Shown here piece after piece: positions 14,941 through 28,654 of a stretch of DNA of 64,000 bases. A program made the translations under genes and the position numbers. The notes beneath the pieces were generated by a model. That model saw nothing but the letters and a program-made list of their open reading frames with translations. It did not search any database and was not told where the DNA came from. The DNA lies in the NCBI RefSeq assembly GCF_031877795.1, contig NC_133931.1, positions 23,000,264 through 23,064,263 of the forward strand, read 5' to 3'. The stretch's first letter is position 1. The number at the start of each line of letters is the position of its first letter. This DNA is from Strix aluco. Its lineage: Eukaryota; Chordata; Aves; Strigiformes; Strigidae.

Positions 14941-16660
14941 ACCTGTTCTTTGGATGAATTATGTATCTGCTTTTTTTTTTTCCTTGCCAAACAACATTCA
15001 TGGTAGTGTTGCCTCTGTATGGCCAATTATGCCTTCATTTGTGGCATCTTATAGCTTCTTTTGTTGTGGATTAATTATAAGAATGCTGAATTGCTCTTAA
15101 CAATTTGTCCAGAGCACGAACAGTACTGTTTTAAACAGATATTGTGGTGTTATCATTGTTTTAAAGATTTCATTTTGTTTTTTTGTTTTAACGTGTCTGT
15201 TTTGGAAAGTACACGTTGAGAAGGAGTAAACCAACAACAAAACCCTTGGCAGCAAGACACACTGACAGATTTTAGATTGCTGCTTTAGTAGCTAGGTATT
15301 CACCTGCAGGACCTGAAAGTGTAGTAGAGGTTGAACCAAAGGGGTTGTGATGGGTGCAGTAGGATTCACCTGGAACCTCCTCTCCTGTCCAGGAGGCACC
15401 AGTTAAGGTCAAAGACAGGTTCAGGAAGAAGTACAAAAGTGCAAAACATGTGCAGGGGTATCATCTGCACCCCTGCTCCTATGCCTCGTTGCTTAAATGC
15501 TGTGAACATTTTCCAGGTTGTGAAGGAGAAGGGAAAAAACAAAGGTGGATATTTTTTGCTAGGTTTACAGTGGTTGATTTCACATGGCTTTATCTTAAAA
15601 TTCAGCAATTTGCAATCCTGATCCCCAAATCCACAACTTACAATACCTCTTGCCATTTGGGATCAGCAAAGGCAGACACAGATACAGAAAACTGGGTCTT
15701 GACAATGAATTTAAGGGAGATACATATCGAATGTGAATTTTTCAGGTTAGTAATAAAGCAGTGTCTACTAAGGAGAGTCGGCATTCACGTGAGGAACTCA
15801 CAGACACCTGCAAGCAGCTCCAGCTGAGGCACATCTGCTGTTCTGAATGCTCTTGCATAGTATGAAGTTTTGGAGGTGTTTTTGTCTCTCTCCACGTAGC
15901 TAACAGAGTTTATGGGCCTGCTCTTAGGGGAAGGTTGTCATCAAAACTTGTTTTAAACAAAAAATTGTAGCATTTATATTTCATTTATTTTAGTAAAGTT
16001 CAAAAAATCTGTACTGAAACAAGGAAATGGTACGCTTTATGGTATATTTATATATATAACAATTAAAACAAAAAAAAGATCAGCTCTTGAGAGAAATGTT
16101 GAATGTTTATCTTTTCACCTAGATGCAGGAGTTCTGAAATTTGCTGCTGCAAAACTTTATCCTTTGGTCAAAGTTGCTGTATGCAAAGCTAGTACACATA
16201 CATGGGATTTTTTAGGGACTTCACAAGCGCTGCTGCAACAGAAAAGCTTTAGCAACAGGAGGCATTATGCTGACTAAATTGGCATTAATCTGTCATTAGC
16301 TAAAGTCTGCTCTGTGATCCTGTTGGAGAGGTACCCATGTAGGCAGTGCACAGCATTGGGAATTCATGAGCTCGTTAGAGTAACCTTTGTCTGACAGGCA
16401 AGGTTGGCATTTTGTCAAGTGACCTTGTAGATGCTAATCCCTAGTAGCCTTAATTTAAAATAAACTAAGTAAAATAAGTCTGCTTTGCACATGATGATTA
16501 GCTAAGTACTAATTAGAAGTCATGAATAAGTAGCCGGGTATGAATAATTTTTTGTTGAACACTAGCTAGCATGTACAATAACTGAAAGAAAAAATCCTAG
16601 ACTTAATTTTTCCATACCATTTGCTTTGCCAGGTGTGAAGTGCAGAGCATATTAAAGTAA

Positions 16661-16734
16661 AATAAAAATAAATTGAAAATAACATTGCTAATCAGTTGTA
16701 GTAAAATGATGAGTGGCTAATTACACTCAATAAA
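16661..16734 (+). terminator. NCALD: Proximal NCALD poly(A) signal cluster (candidate)
   Basis: AATAAA occurs at 16661-16666, 16667-16672 and 16729-16734, about 1.7-1.8 kb after the stop codon. The downstream sequence is only weakly GU-rich, so use of these signals is uncertain. Confidence 0.4.
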
Positions 16735-19700
16735 TGTCTTCAGGCACACACCTTTGTCTCAAATGGTCATAGAAATCCAGTTCATGATAAATTCCGATTA
16801 TAGTAATGAAAATACTGAGCAGAGATTTATGTGGGAAAATTAGAAAGCAAAAGAGGCCCAACCACAGACACAAACATATTTCAATACCTAGCACTTTTAG
16901 CTGCTATAAGCATCACTGGCAAATTTTGCACCAATTATTCTGGTTAATGGAAATGTTCCCTATGTCTTTCTCCCTAATCTTCATTAGACATCCTGTGCAC
17001 AAATCTAACAATTCAAAGGAGAGCCTGTGTCTACCTCCTTCAAGGTAATTTTCTGGTTTACCTGGAGAGGTTCTGGCCCTCTCTCCTGTATCCATCACCC
17101 CACGTATATTGAAAGCCATGTTCCCACTTGAGTGCTTTGAGAGTTGTTTTTCAGCAGGACAAGCCTGGCCAGACTGCTGGGGATTGCTGCAGGAAGGTCA
17201 GTGGACATGCACTGATCAACATCCCCTCTGTCAGATGGGAATGGCCAGTCCCACTGCCCCAGTCGTTCTTGGGGTGCTCCATCACCACCACTGCTGAGTG
17301 CAGGACTAGGTGACGCTAGAGGAACCCTGATAAACTTCTGACCTACCTGCTGAGTGCAAGCACCCAGACCCAAAGTAGCCCAGACCTACAGAAGCTGGCA
17401 TTTACTGAAGGTGAACTTGGATACCTTCTACAGTTCCATCTTCCTTTTGGTGGTGTGAAAGCAGTTGCATGTGATTGAAACCTTTAAAAAGTTGTCTTTT
17501 ATTTAAGCAATGGCATTCCATTTCTTTTTAGTTTTATAAGATATTTCTGGCCCAGAACCTAATCTCTCTGTTTTGATGCAGTAGTTGTGGGGCTTTGGGG
17601 CCAGGCTTGGTTCACATGTTAATAGTGTACAACAGGTGTCTGAAAACACAACCTGCAATATGACCTCAGGCCAGCAGAGATGTAATTCTTCCCACAGTTC
17701 ACAACATCTGGGAGAATAAGAATTAGCCTACAGCTGCAGAAGACGTAGCTGGAGATAAGACTATTGTATAAACATTTACATAGTGAACTGAGGTTATTCT
17801 TTGACCTGACTACCACTGACGATTAATATTGTTTTAAATTATTAACTATCCCTTTCTTCCTCTGCCTCTGCACATGCTTCAAAAGTGATCCATAGCTGAA
17901 GTTGTGATAGGAGCATCTGCAGACCTCAGATCAGCAGGATAGCAGTGGTGTGCTGTGCCTTGGATTGGAATTTTGTGCTTTGCTGGCATTTGCATTTGCA
18001 ATCATAACTGCCTTCATAAACCTCTTGAAGACAAAATGACCTATCCTGTATAAAATAGCACAGCAGGTCAGACACTTCCAAGCGATCAATCAGCAATATT
18101 TCCATACCAGAAGGATGGCAGACAGCACATACTATTTCACATCACCTCTCAATTTTGTAGATTCATTCTCCAGTATTAGTTGCATGCGAAAGAGGTAACT
18201 TTCACTCAGTGTGTTGTCCAAATGTATTAATGAGTACATCCCGCATGTAGACTGAATCCATGGAAAATGCCAGTACTATTTATGCAGCATTCCCAGTCAG
18301 CTTGCCAAACTCTGGGCCAGAAGATGTGAAGTGAGGACTATGGCTTGTGCGATCTGCAGCAGCCTGTCTGTTTTAGGGTGCTTTGGGAAGAGAAAAGGGA
18401 ATGCAATCCTTGTAAAACCAGCATGCATGTCTTTTTTGTGAGCACTAATGGTTTGAGAGGGACTGAAGAAAGATCTATGTTTCAACATTATTTGAAGCCC
18501 TGTGAGTTCACAGCAGTGGATGTTCCTGAGGTACACAGAGCTGTTCTGTTCCTCCTGCTGTTCTTAGGAGCTTGTAGGATTTTTATCTTAGTGTTGAGAC
18601 ATTTTGTCCTTTGTTGTTCTCTGTTATAAAGCACGACCTCCACATTTTCTAGACACTGCTGCTTAAGACAATAAGCTAGAACTATGTAACTTCTGTAGCT
18701 GGACAAGGTCTATGTGCAGAAGTATCGCACACCAGCACAAGAAGTGGTCACCCATGACCAAATCCCCATGGTTTAATAACTGCCCCTGGGGGCTGAGCCC
18801 CAGAACTTTTCAGCGTGTGCTCTCTTCACTGATGGCAAACATGCAATAATGTGGCTTAGCTTAATTTTCTTTCACTACGGACCATGCTAAGTCTCATTAC
18901 CTTGCATTTGCTGTGGGCTGGAAGCACACACATGGGCAGAAACCTCAGCTCAGCTGACTCATGGAAACTTGGTGAACTGTGGTAACTTGATGTTGAGCCC
19001 TAATCCGCAGACTAAGCTGAGATGAGAATATGGTCATGGTCAGACGTCTCGCAGTACATGTGAACTGGGGAACACGGTGACAGCTGACAGGTCCCTGGGG
19101 ACACGTGGCGGTGGGGAGGGAATCTCCTGCCTCAGAACGAACATCCTGAGCTCAGCTGTCTCCCTTCTTTTAAAACTCTCTTTTTTTTTAGCAACACTGG
19201 TGAAGAAGCAACATGATAGCAATATAGCACGGTCAGGATAAAGGAGGCATCCTTCAAAAGAATTTCCTTTTGAAGCCTAGCATGCAAGCACCAAGTGAAA
19301 CAAGCAGAAGGGAGGGCTGGACAAGACCTCCTGAACAACCACTACACCAGCACCTCCTTTTGTCTTTCTCATGGTGCTCCCTCGGTTCCCTGGCGAGGCA
19401 GTCCTTGGGCTCAGGAGTTAGGTGTCAGGTAACTGGTGCAAGACTGGTGGGGAAGAATATTTCACCTGCCCTTTGCACAAGCATTTGGCTGCATTCTTTG
19501 CTCTGTGTCTTACTGGGTGGGATCTCACGTAGGAGTCTTAAAGTGGGGGAAGTCGGTTTCCTTGGTATCGCGGGCAGAACTTGTGCTTAGAAATGCAGAG
19601 AAACTTGGCAAGCGTCAGACAGCTGAGCAACAGTCAGAGCTGCATGTGGAGTTTTCCACTGACTGTGCAGTAGGCAGATAAGATACAAAGCAATGATATG

Positions 19701-22700
19701 TCAGACTCGTGGTGTGATGTGCTCTGAGATAGGGCTAGACCAGAAATGGCACCTTCTAGCTGAGCAGCTCTGTCTGCTGCATATTCAGTCAGAGGCGCTG
19801 AAAAAATACACTTTAAGTACCTTCAGCATGAACATGCAGTTGCATGAGTAGAACAACTATGCTCTTTCTTACATACAAGCAACAGAGCTGTTTGCAGTGC
19901 CCCAGTTACGAGTTGAACAAACAGCTCCCAGGAAGAGTATAAGGCATTTCCTAAGTGTAACTGAGGGCAAAACGCCTGCAGGAGCTTTCTTCGCAGTCCT
20001 GGTAGACAAGAAGGGAAAGCTCCGTTTGACTCTCAAAGCCCGGGTGCCATTTTGCAGGCTGGGGAAGGTTGGAACAGCTGTGTTTTAAGCACATGAGGGA
20101 AAAAGCAGCAGAGTCTGTAAATTGGCATGGAAAGCAGTGACACTAGAAATTGGGACCGTTGTTGAGGAGCTGCAGAAGCCGTTAGGTGTCTCTGGCATTC
20201 AGAGCAGTAGAACAAACAGTTGAATGCAAAGCCAATCTCCTCGTCCCTTGCAGAAACTATCACTGGCTGCCATGGGTGTCTCAGCAGCACCCCTTATTCC
20301 AGCCTGGCTTTTGCTGTTGTTGCTTCCAAATCATCCATACTGAGAAGTTGTGTCAGTGGTGAGGATTTTCACAGGATAAGATATAAAGCTTTTCAGATAT
20401 GCTCTCCGTATCTTAACAAGTAACAGCTGGAAAGGCCAGATGTGAGGGGCTTATTGCAATGTAGAGATTTGATTTCCTCATTGCTCCCACAGGTCATAAG
20501 TGTTATTTTAATATGTATAGTTGGGATTAAGCTATCACATGTAAAATGCTGACTAATGCACAATAAACAAGGCAAAAAAGAGCTTGAGTTGTAGTGAACA
20601 ACGTGAAAAGACTAGAGAAATTAAAAACTGTAAGAGACATCACTGCCTTTAGATCAGGGTCTGAATTCACAGGGTGAAACCCCCTCAGCAATAGTCAGCA
20701 CAGAATAGCTCCTCTGCGCTACCCCAGACCTCCCTGGCTGCTTTGTCCTCACTGCGTGCTGAGACTGGGGACTCTGGGTCCTGCCACAGAGATGGTCATC
20801 TGAGCTTCTTGAGCCTGCTGAGTGCTTCCCCGATCTCGAAGTACATGACAGCCACCCTCTCCGTAGTGTCCACTTACTGTGCAGCTGAGACATGTCTTAG
20901 ATCTTCCCTTCTTGCCCTGACCTTATACCAAAGATGTTCTCACCTTCCCAGGGCAGGCGCTCAGGATGTCTGGCTCTCCAAAGTTTTGCACCCACCTCCC
21001 AGTTGCCATCCCTAGCCTCTGTGTGAGTAACAAACACCAGCCCCTGACATCTGGAGGAGCCAGGCTTGATGCATTTAGATGGAACAGCTTCTGATTTTGT
21101 TCCCAGACTTTGGCCCTCCTGTGTGTACCCTGCCAACCACACTCTTTATTTCCTATTATTAAGTAATGACAGTATTAAACATTTCAAGAATACACTGAAC
21201 CTCTGGAACAATGTGGTTTTCATTATCGTGTATGTGTTTGTTGATGCACTGCAGACTGAACCTGACTGGTGTTTGCTCTCCGCTCCCATGGTTTATTCCC
21301 CAGACAGCTGATTTCTTCCAGACAGGAGCAGCATCTTCCTATGCGTCACCATCCAGCATGTAGTGCCCTGATGCTGCCTGGAGCACCCTGATGCTGTGGA
21401 CCGAGAGATAATTTTGGTGTAGTAATGTCAGGCAGAAACTCTTCCTGCCACCTGTCAAAAACACGTGTCGAGGGTGTGACCTCTGGTTTTCTCCTCCCTG
21501 GGGACAAGGGTTTCAGTGGTATTCAGGGTTGGCCTCATGTTCCCCCACCGAAGAGGATGATGGTGATTAGTAAACCCACCTGAGAAAATCCTCTTAAATT
21601 CTAAGCTTCATTTGTGCTGTTAATTGGCTGTTTTCAGAGGGAAGATTAATAGGTCCTATGCAGTTGTTTAGGGAAGAACTCGTAGTTCTTTGCCACCACA
21701 CCTTTTTATTTCCCGTCATTAGCTTATTCCAATTTCCAGAGCAATCAAATAGTTTTTATTAGTATCTGGAAGAAAAAGAAAAGACAAAACCAGAGTTTCA
21801 ATCTGATAAGGATCTAAGGAAGCTTACTAAAGACATTGTTCTCCATGTTAGTCATATGAATTCTCTACAAGATGATGTTTCTTTGGTATTTTGTGTTTAA
21901 TTTCCTTATTCATGTTTTAGTTGTGTTTGTGATTTATTTATTTATTTTGGATCCTCTTAGATTCATCCCTGCCGGTCATTTAGCTCATATGTTAGCAAAA
22001 GTCCCAATGATCGCAGGAGCAGAGCTGCCTGAGCAAATACCAGCAAGGTGGGCTCACTGTGCCTCGTAAAAATGAAGTGCTTAATTACATTAGGGATTAT
22101 TTTTGTCTGCACATTTGCTGCAAGGAGACAGATTGAGCTGCATTTCAATATGTTTATCTCTTCCACTTGCTCACTTTGATTCCGTCCAAGCAGTCTTGTA
22201 GTTAATATTTGTATATTCAGTTCTATTTCTCTCTTGAACCCAAGGTGACCAATATTGGCCTCCTCTGACAGAAGTACTTGATACTTTTTGGTTATTACAT
22301 ATTTCCGAATAAATGATGTGATGGATGCAAAAGTAAATAGTGATACATTTGTTTGTATAAATTTGGGCAGATACTTTTTGATGCTGTAGAGACTGATGAA
22401 TTGAGATAAACCATGGCCAAAAGCTGAATGGATCTGAGTGTCCAGTTCCCGTTTAAGTCCATGACCATTCCACAGGGAGAGCTTTCTCATCTCTGTTGTC
22501 TCAGACTGTTTCTACATTGCAGCGTAGAGTAGGGATACCAAATCTAACTTTAAATAAGCTACCATGGGTAGATTAACTGCAGCAGCATGGAGTTCAGCAT
22601 ATCCTGTGTCTTGGCAAAATTAGATACCTCTCTAGAATGCTTTGTAAGCAAACCTACATATCCTAAGGAAGACTTTTACAACTCAGAAAGGAGAGGGACA

Positions 22701-24525
22701 ACTATGACTTAAGTGACTTTGGTCCGCATATATTTCTTATGGCTGTCTAGAATTGCTAGTGTCCTGCGTGTAGTTGCCTATAGCTATTGTGATGTGTTAA
22801 TTTTTTCCTCCCGGTTCTGTTGTAAGCTCATTTGGTGATATTCGGAGTCTCCAGCCAGTTCTCAACCAGACAAAGGCCATGGAAAGGACATCTAGAGGTG
22901 AGCTGCCTCCAGAAAGACTGAGGGCAGCTCTCAGGATTTGGTCCTGTGCTGTTGCATGCTTTGGGAGCATGCACCTGCAGAGCAACATGTTAAACCTACC
23001 CGGTAAAATGGAAGTAGATGATCAGGCCATCAGAGGAGACAGAGAATTTGGCGGAGGATTGTGTATGTGTTTTGTGGCCCCAGCACGCACACTGTTCCCC
23101 CTGCTATTAATTTCTAGTTAGGACCTTTCTTGAATTCTTAGTGTCAGAGTAAAATTTTCTTATGCTGGTAAGATATTTGTATTATGCAACGTACTCAGAA
23201 AAAAAGAGATTATCTCTCTACGACTGTCCTCTCCTCTCAAGAAGCTGTTCTCTTCTGTACATATGATATGCAGAATGTATGGGAGTCTTACCAGTGTTGG
23301 TTTGCATTTTTAAGACTGTACTAATTAATGTGTGATACTATTGTGTTTTTGTAGTGGCATCTTTGATGTAAGATGTAAAACTATTTAAAGTGATTTTTTT
23401 TTTGTTATTGTTTGGCTTTTAGAGATAGCACCAAGGACTGCATGTTCACTAGAATCAGCCTTTTTCAAGGGCCATCATAGCTGCACACAGCACGGGTGTT
23501 TCACCTGGAGCATAGTACCTGCGTTCTCGTTTTAATAGGGGTCAGTTTTGAGTGGAAACTAATTCTTCCTGAAAAGTCTAGTTTTCTGTCTTACCCTCTC
23601 TCAGACTCAAGCTTCCTCCTCCCGCACTGTGTGCCAGTCCCGGCCCCAGAAGGGGACCTTGAGGAGGGTCCCCTAACCCAGGGCACCCCACTGGCCCCAG
23701 TGTCAGGCTTTCCTTGGGACTGCTGGCTATACCAGGACAAAACGGGTGGGTTCACATTGTAAGGCCATTTCTGCATGTGACTTGAAAATTAACTAAAATT
23801 TTGAGGAATTAAGCAATTAAGGGGAAAAAAAGAGCCTGAGTGGCATGTTTGGGGTCAGAATCTTATTGAGGTGCTTAATATAGCGAAAACTTGGGGTCAG
23901 TCCCTAAAAGACAGGACCAATTGGGACATTTAGATCTACATTTCTTGTCGGATTTGGAGAGGGAAGAGGGGCTCAGATCCAGCCTTTCAGGTAGGGCTTG
24001 AATCTGAGAGAGATGCTTCTCCTGATCATGTCCTGGGCCAAAAGACAAGACATGCTGCAGCTTAGGAGTTTTTATTCTTTGAGTTTTTTTCTTTTTAATG
24101 GAGAAAGCAGTTAAAACTGCACCTGGCAAAATGACTGACTTCAAAAGCATGTTTTTCCTTGTTATATAGACACTCACAAAACAGCATTGTGTGGTTAAAA
24201 AGGCGCATTTGTGATAGTTTCTTTTTCAGTGCCAAAATATATAAGCAGTATTGTTTGAAGGGAAATAAGAGTTTTTTTACTGTATTGTTATTACTGTTGA
24301 ACAAATATTGTTTTTAAATGTTAGATTTTGAAGACTTTTGTATTGTAAACTGTTTTGTGACATGGTGCTTTTTCATACTGGAATTACTGATTGCACCTAA
24401 ATATGAATTATTTTGTTTTCTTATATAAATATGTTACCTTGAACAATCTTGATGAAAACCAATGTATGGTGGATACCAATGGTTCAAATTCTCCTACTGA
24501 AATCCCCTAAATGTTCTTTCCTACT

Positions 24526-24531
24526 AATAAA
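24526..24531 (+). terminator. NCALD: Distal NCALD poly(A) signal (candidate)
   Basis: AATAAA lies in an AT-rich, UTR-like stretch. About 15-30 bases later comes a GT-containing segment (TGTGATGTG), as expected for a cleavage/polyadenylation site. Composition changes abruptly afterwards to GC-richer, intergenic-looking sequence. It is the best poly(A) context on the + strand downstream of NCALD. Confidence 0.5.
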
Positions 24532-24550
24532 CATTCTGCTGCAGCTAGCT

Positions 24551-27330
24551 GTGATGTGCCACGCGCTGTTACTCCCTTCACACCGAAGCCTTAAGGCCTC
24601 ATGTAGCCCCATGGTCTGGTGAGCAAACCTTGGAGAAGCCTTCGACTGCCGCTCTCACAGCCCCTGGCCCACTCACCACCGTGGGCACTGGGGCAGCAGC
24701 CAGGCAAGCCAATCTGGAGGGCTTAGTGAGGGCTTAAGCCATGCCTGGGCGCTGTGCTGGCACATTGCAGCTGGCTGGGCTCTCCGCTGCTAATACATTT
24801 TTTCCTCCAGCGGCTAAAGCTGGCAGCCAGGCACAGGGCAAGATAACGCAGAGTGGTTTATAAAAGCAAAGGAAGGACAGCACAAGACTGAGAGCCCCAG
24901 TCCTCTGGAACTGGAAAAGCCAGTTTAGCTGGCTGATGGGAGATTTCCCTGCCATAGATAAATCCCTCTCCAGGTTTAGGGCATTTTTTTATCCCTGAAT
25001 GACTGGCACACCGTCAGGGGGGAAGGATGCAAGGAGGGACCATGGGTTGGTAGGGTGGTAGCTGTGGTTAGTCGCTCTGAGACCTGGCTCATGGGGTAGC
25101 AGGACAGCCCATCACAGCAGGAGCTCCTGCCAGCCTCAACCAGGGTCTGGAGGGGGCTGGCTCGCACTCCTGTGGATGCTCGTTAAGCTCCTCAAAGTTC
25201 TACCTAGGTTAAATTTTGAGCTGGGGTTAGCACCAGGGTGCCAAAAGTAGTTTAAATCCTGCTGGAAGGTAACTGAAACCAGTGCCTATTTCTCTTGAGA
25301 TTAAAAAAAACCCCCATCTTATTTATAGAACTGCACATTAATATGGGCTTGAAACAGGCTGTAGCCTGAATGGAGCATCAGTTACATCATCCAGGTACCC
25401 TGTGTGCTCAGTGCACCTGCAAAACAGCTTTATTACATGAGCTTCCATTGTGCCAGACGCCTTGGGATGTATGTTCTCCTCACTCTCCCATTAGAGCCAT
25501 AATGCAGTTTAGCATTAAGGTGTAGAAAAGGCAGGGGTGTAAGGAGGTGTTTATTTACATAGCAATGTTAAAATCCTCCACTTACCACCTTTGCTGGCCT
25601 GTGCATTTCCCTGTGCAAAGCCCAAGGCTTCTGTCCCAGGACAGGGATGTGGACAGGCTCCCAGCACAGAGCCTGGCTTCAGGTGATGGCCACCACCAGG
25701 CACCTGAGCACATGTTGCACCCCAGTAGCCTGGGATTGTCCCTCCCACCGCCTCGGGGAGGAGGGGACCCGAGACCCTGCAGCTCATCAGCTTGTGAGCC
25801 CTGGATCTGGCCCCATCTGAGAAAGAGCACACTCTGGAGTCAGTCACTGTTTTCAGCAGCTTGAATCAAGCCAAGAGTTTGGGAAAGTGCTGAAAAACAC
25901 AGCTTCGCTGCCCCTTTGAGTCCCCTAAAGATTCAGTCAAGAGCTACAGGAGGGGTGTTTTGCTCCCCTCTCCTAGGAGAGGGTCAGTTTTTCTTAAAGA
26001 CCTTGCGCGTCACCTTGCTAAACCCTCATTCAACCATGTTAGAAATGGCCTGGCCTTTGAGCATGCTGTGGGTGCAGCAGTTCCCATCAGCCGACACGCT
26101 TCTCCTTGCTCCTCCGCAGCCTCGCAGACGCAGCACTTCCAACCACTCAGCTGTTAAAGCATTTGCGTTTTAAGAGCCACATAGTAATATTACTTCCTAT
26201 AAAACACAATTGAACATCTATCACAGGCAGAGCCCAGGAAACATGATTATTTTAAAGGGCCCCATGAGAGCTGGTCCTGACTCACCCCACACTGTTCATC
26301 CAGATAGTATCCCTGGGGCCTGGCAAAGCCCCCAAGAAACTCCCCAAAACCTGCTGGACTGAGGAGCAACAGTGGCAGGGGCAGCACCTTGGGCTACAAG
26401 CTCATCCATGGAGGTTACCAACACCAGCAAACTGCAGTCAGTCCCACAGCTGACGACATCTCTCTATATATACATGGCATTATATACATAGGGCTTTTGG
26501 CTTCTGTTGTAGCTCAGGTGCCGACTGCAGAAGGGCTGGTGGGAGAACACAGGCTGCACTGGAGACTGTCGTCAGGGCAAAGAGCATGTGGTAGGAGGGA
26601 AACGGGTCTCTGTGGTTTCCGGTGCACCTGGGAAGACCTCTTCTGCTCTTTGTTCATCAGTCATACTCACCAAGCTGCGGAGCGCTTAGTGCCTAGCTTT
26701 CCTGCTGACAAATGCTTTTGAAAATTATTAGAAAATGCCAAGCACACAGTGAAAGCCTTCTTTTAAAAACCTTGGTGGCTGTGAAAAGGCTCTTAGAGCT
26801 GGACACAACTGGATGAGTTTTGTTCGGATGGAGAAGGGCTGGAGGAAGTTGGGTTCTTGGAGCTAACACTGCTGGCCAAGACATTTCAAGTTAATTAACT
26901 TCTTTCCTCGTTGCCCAGGTGTGGGCTCTGCCTGACACAGGAGAGGAGATCTCAGGGGCTGACTTCCACAGCAGTTTGTCCCGCTCAGGACTTGCCCTCA
27001 GTGGGAGCACTGAACTACTTCACCTCCACAGTAAGACAGGGCTGCCATGCCACTGCTTGGGCAGCCTCCCTTTGCCAAGGCAAATGCTTTCCCAAGCAAT
27101 TTCCCACTTACTTGGACGTTCTCATCTCCTGGATTCTTGTTTGAAAAGACAAAGTCAGCTGGTGGAGAATAAAATGGTTGATGGAAATGTGTTACTGCAA
27201 GATGCACGGTCAGGTATGCTTCAGTGCTTTGGGCACACAGGGCACAGCAGGAGCAGATGCCTGGTTCCCTAGACTCCAAATATGTTCATGCCAACACTTC
27301 CAGCCAGGTTCCCAGGACATTCTGACATGT
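24551..27330. other. Intergenic gap between convergent genes
   Basis: GC-richer sequence lies between the likely transcript ends of NCALD and GRHL2. No coding exon, RNA gene or transposon was recognised. Open frames are under 120 codons, present on both strands and without family resemblance. Confidence 0.6.
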
Positions 27331-28480
27331 CACAGAATCACAGAATGGTTGATGTTGGAAGGGACCTCTGGAGGTCACTGGTCCAACCCCCCTGCTCAAG
27401 CAGGGCCACCTAGAGCCAGTTGTCCAGGACCATGTCCAGGCAGCTTTTAAATATCTCCAAGGATGGAGACTCCATAACCTCTTTGGGCAACCTGTGCCAG
27501 TGCTTGGTCACCCTCACAGTAAAAAAGTGATGTTCAGAGGGAACCTCCTGTGTTTCAGTCTGTGCCTGTCTCCTCTGGGCCTGTCTCTGGGCACCACTGA
27601 AAAGAGCCTGGCTCTGTCCTCTTTGCACCCTCCTTCAGGTATTTGTACACACTGATAGTATGTCTCCAGAGCCTTCTCTTCCAGGCTGAACAGTCCCAGG
27701 TCTCAGCCTGTCCTCGTAGGAGAGGTGCTCCTGTTCCTTCATTAGGTTAGTGACCCTTTGTTGGACTCTCCAGTACGTCCATGCCTCTCTTATACTGCAG
27801 AGCCCAGAACTGGGCACAGGACTCCAGGTGTGGCCTCACGAGCACTGAATAAAGATCACCTCCCTTGGCCTGCTGGCAATGCTTTGTCTAATGCAGCCCT
27901 GGATACCATCAGCCTTCTTTGCTGCAAGTGCACATTGGCTCAACCTGGTGTCCACCGGGCCTCCTGGGTCCTTTTCTGCAGAGCTGCTTTCCAGCTGGGC
28001 AGTCCCCAGCATGTACTGGTGCATGGGGTTGTTCCTCCCCAGACAGAGGACTTTGCACTTCCCCTTGTTGAACTTCACAAGGTTCCTGTCAGCCCATTTC
28101 TCCAGCCTGTCAAGGTTCCTCTTGATGGCAGCACAACCCTCTGCTGTATCAGCCACCACTCCCACTCATCAACAAACTTGCTGAGGGTACACACTACCTC
28201 ATCATCCAGGTCATTAATGAAGATATTGAACAGGACTGGACCTGGTACTGACCCCTGGGTACACCGCTAGTCACTGGCCTCCAAGTAGACTTTGTGCCAC
28301 CGATCACCACCCTATGGGCCCAGCCCTTCAGGCAGTCTTCAATCCACCTCACCGCCTGCTCATCCAGCCCATACATCAACAGCTTCTCTGTGAGGATCTT
28401 ATGGGAGACAGTGTCAAAGGCCTTACTGAAGTCTGGGTAGACAATAACCACTGTTCCCCCCACCATCTACCAGTCCAGTC
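27331..28480 (-). mobile_element. CR1 non-LTR retrotransposon, 5'-truncated and decayed
   Basis: Read on the - strand, the element ends at 27331 with the usual CR1 3' end (GGTCCCTTCCAAC-like, then ATTCTGTG-type repeats). Upstream are pieces of the reverse transcriptase ORF. Around 28290-28466 is the palm motif A region (PDFSKAFDT) and SGVPRGQ. Around 27836-28165 are thumb/C-terminal motifs (NLDRLEKWAD, KFNKGKCKVL). Near 27420-27630 is the C-terminal PKEVMESPSLE segment. The pieces are in different frames, and the catalytic FADD is replaced by an FVDE-like reading near 28150-28200. It is therefore non-functional. The upper boundary (about 28480) is approximate. It lies between the two genes' ends. 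Confidence 0.9.
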
Positions 28481-28654
28481 ACTGAACCGATGTTTTGGTG
28501 ATTACTTTTTTCAGTCTCTGTTCTTGTTTTCTCAACAGAATTAATTTGTATTTTCTTCTTTTTGAAAAGTTTTCTGCACTCAGAAATAGGAACTCAGTCC
28601 CCAGTATGTACTAATACACACCACAGCAACAGAAATATCTCATACATAGGAATA

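Larger units (their letters stand above)
14941..24550 (+). other. NCALD: NCALD 3' UTR and/or downstream flank
   Basis: The sequence follows the NCALD stop codon and holds no supported coding exon or transposon. The first 1.9 kb is AT-rich and plausible 3' UTR, ending near clustered AATAAA signals (16661-16734). The stretch at about 23.1-24.55 kb again looks like a 3' UTR end: AT-rich, with a TGTACATA Pumilio-type motif near 23258 and a poly(A) context at 24526. The part between (about 17-23 kb) is mixed in composition, with another AATAAA at 20562. Whether one long UTR spans all of it cannot be settled without transcripts. A 175-codon frame on the opposite strand (21963-22490) has no recognisable family. 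Confidence 0.45.
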
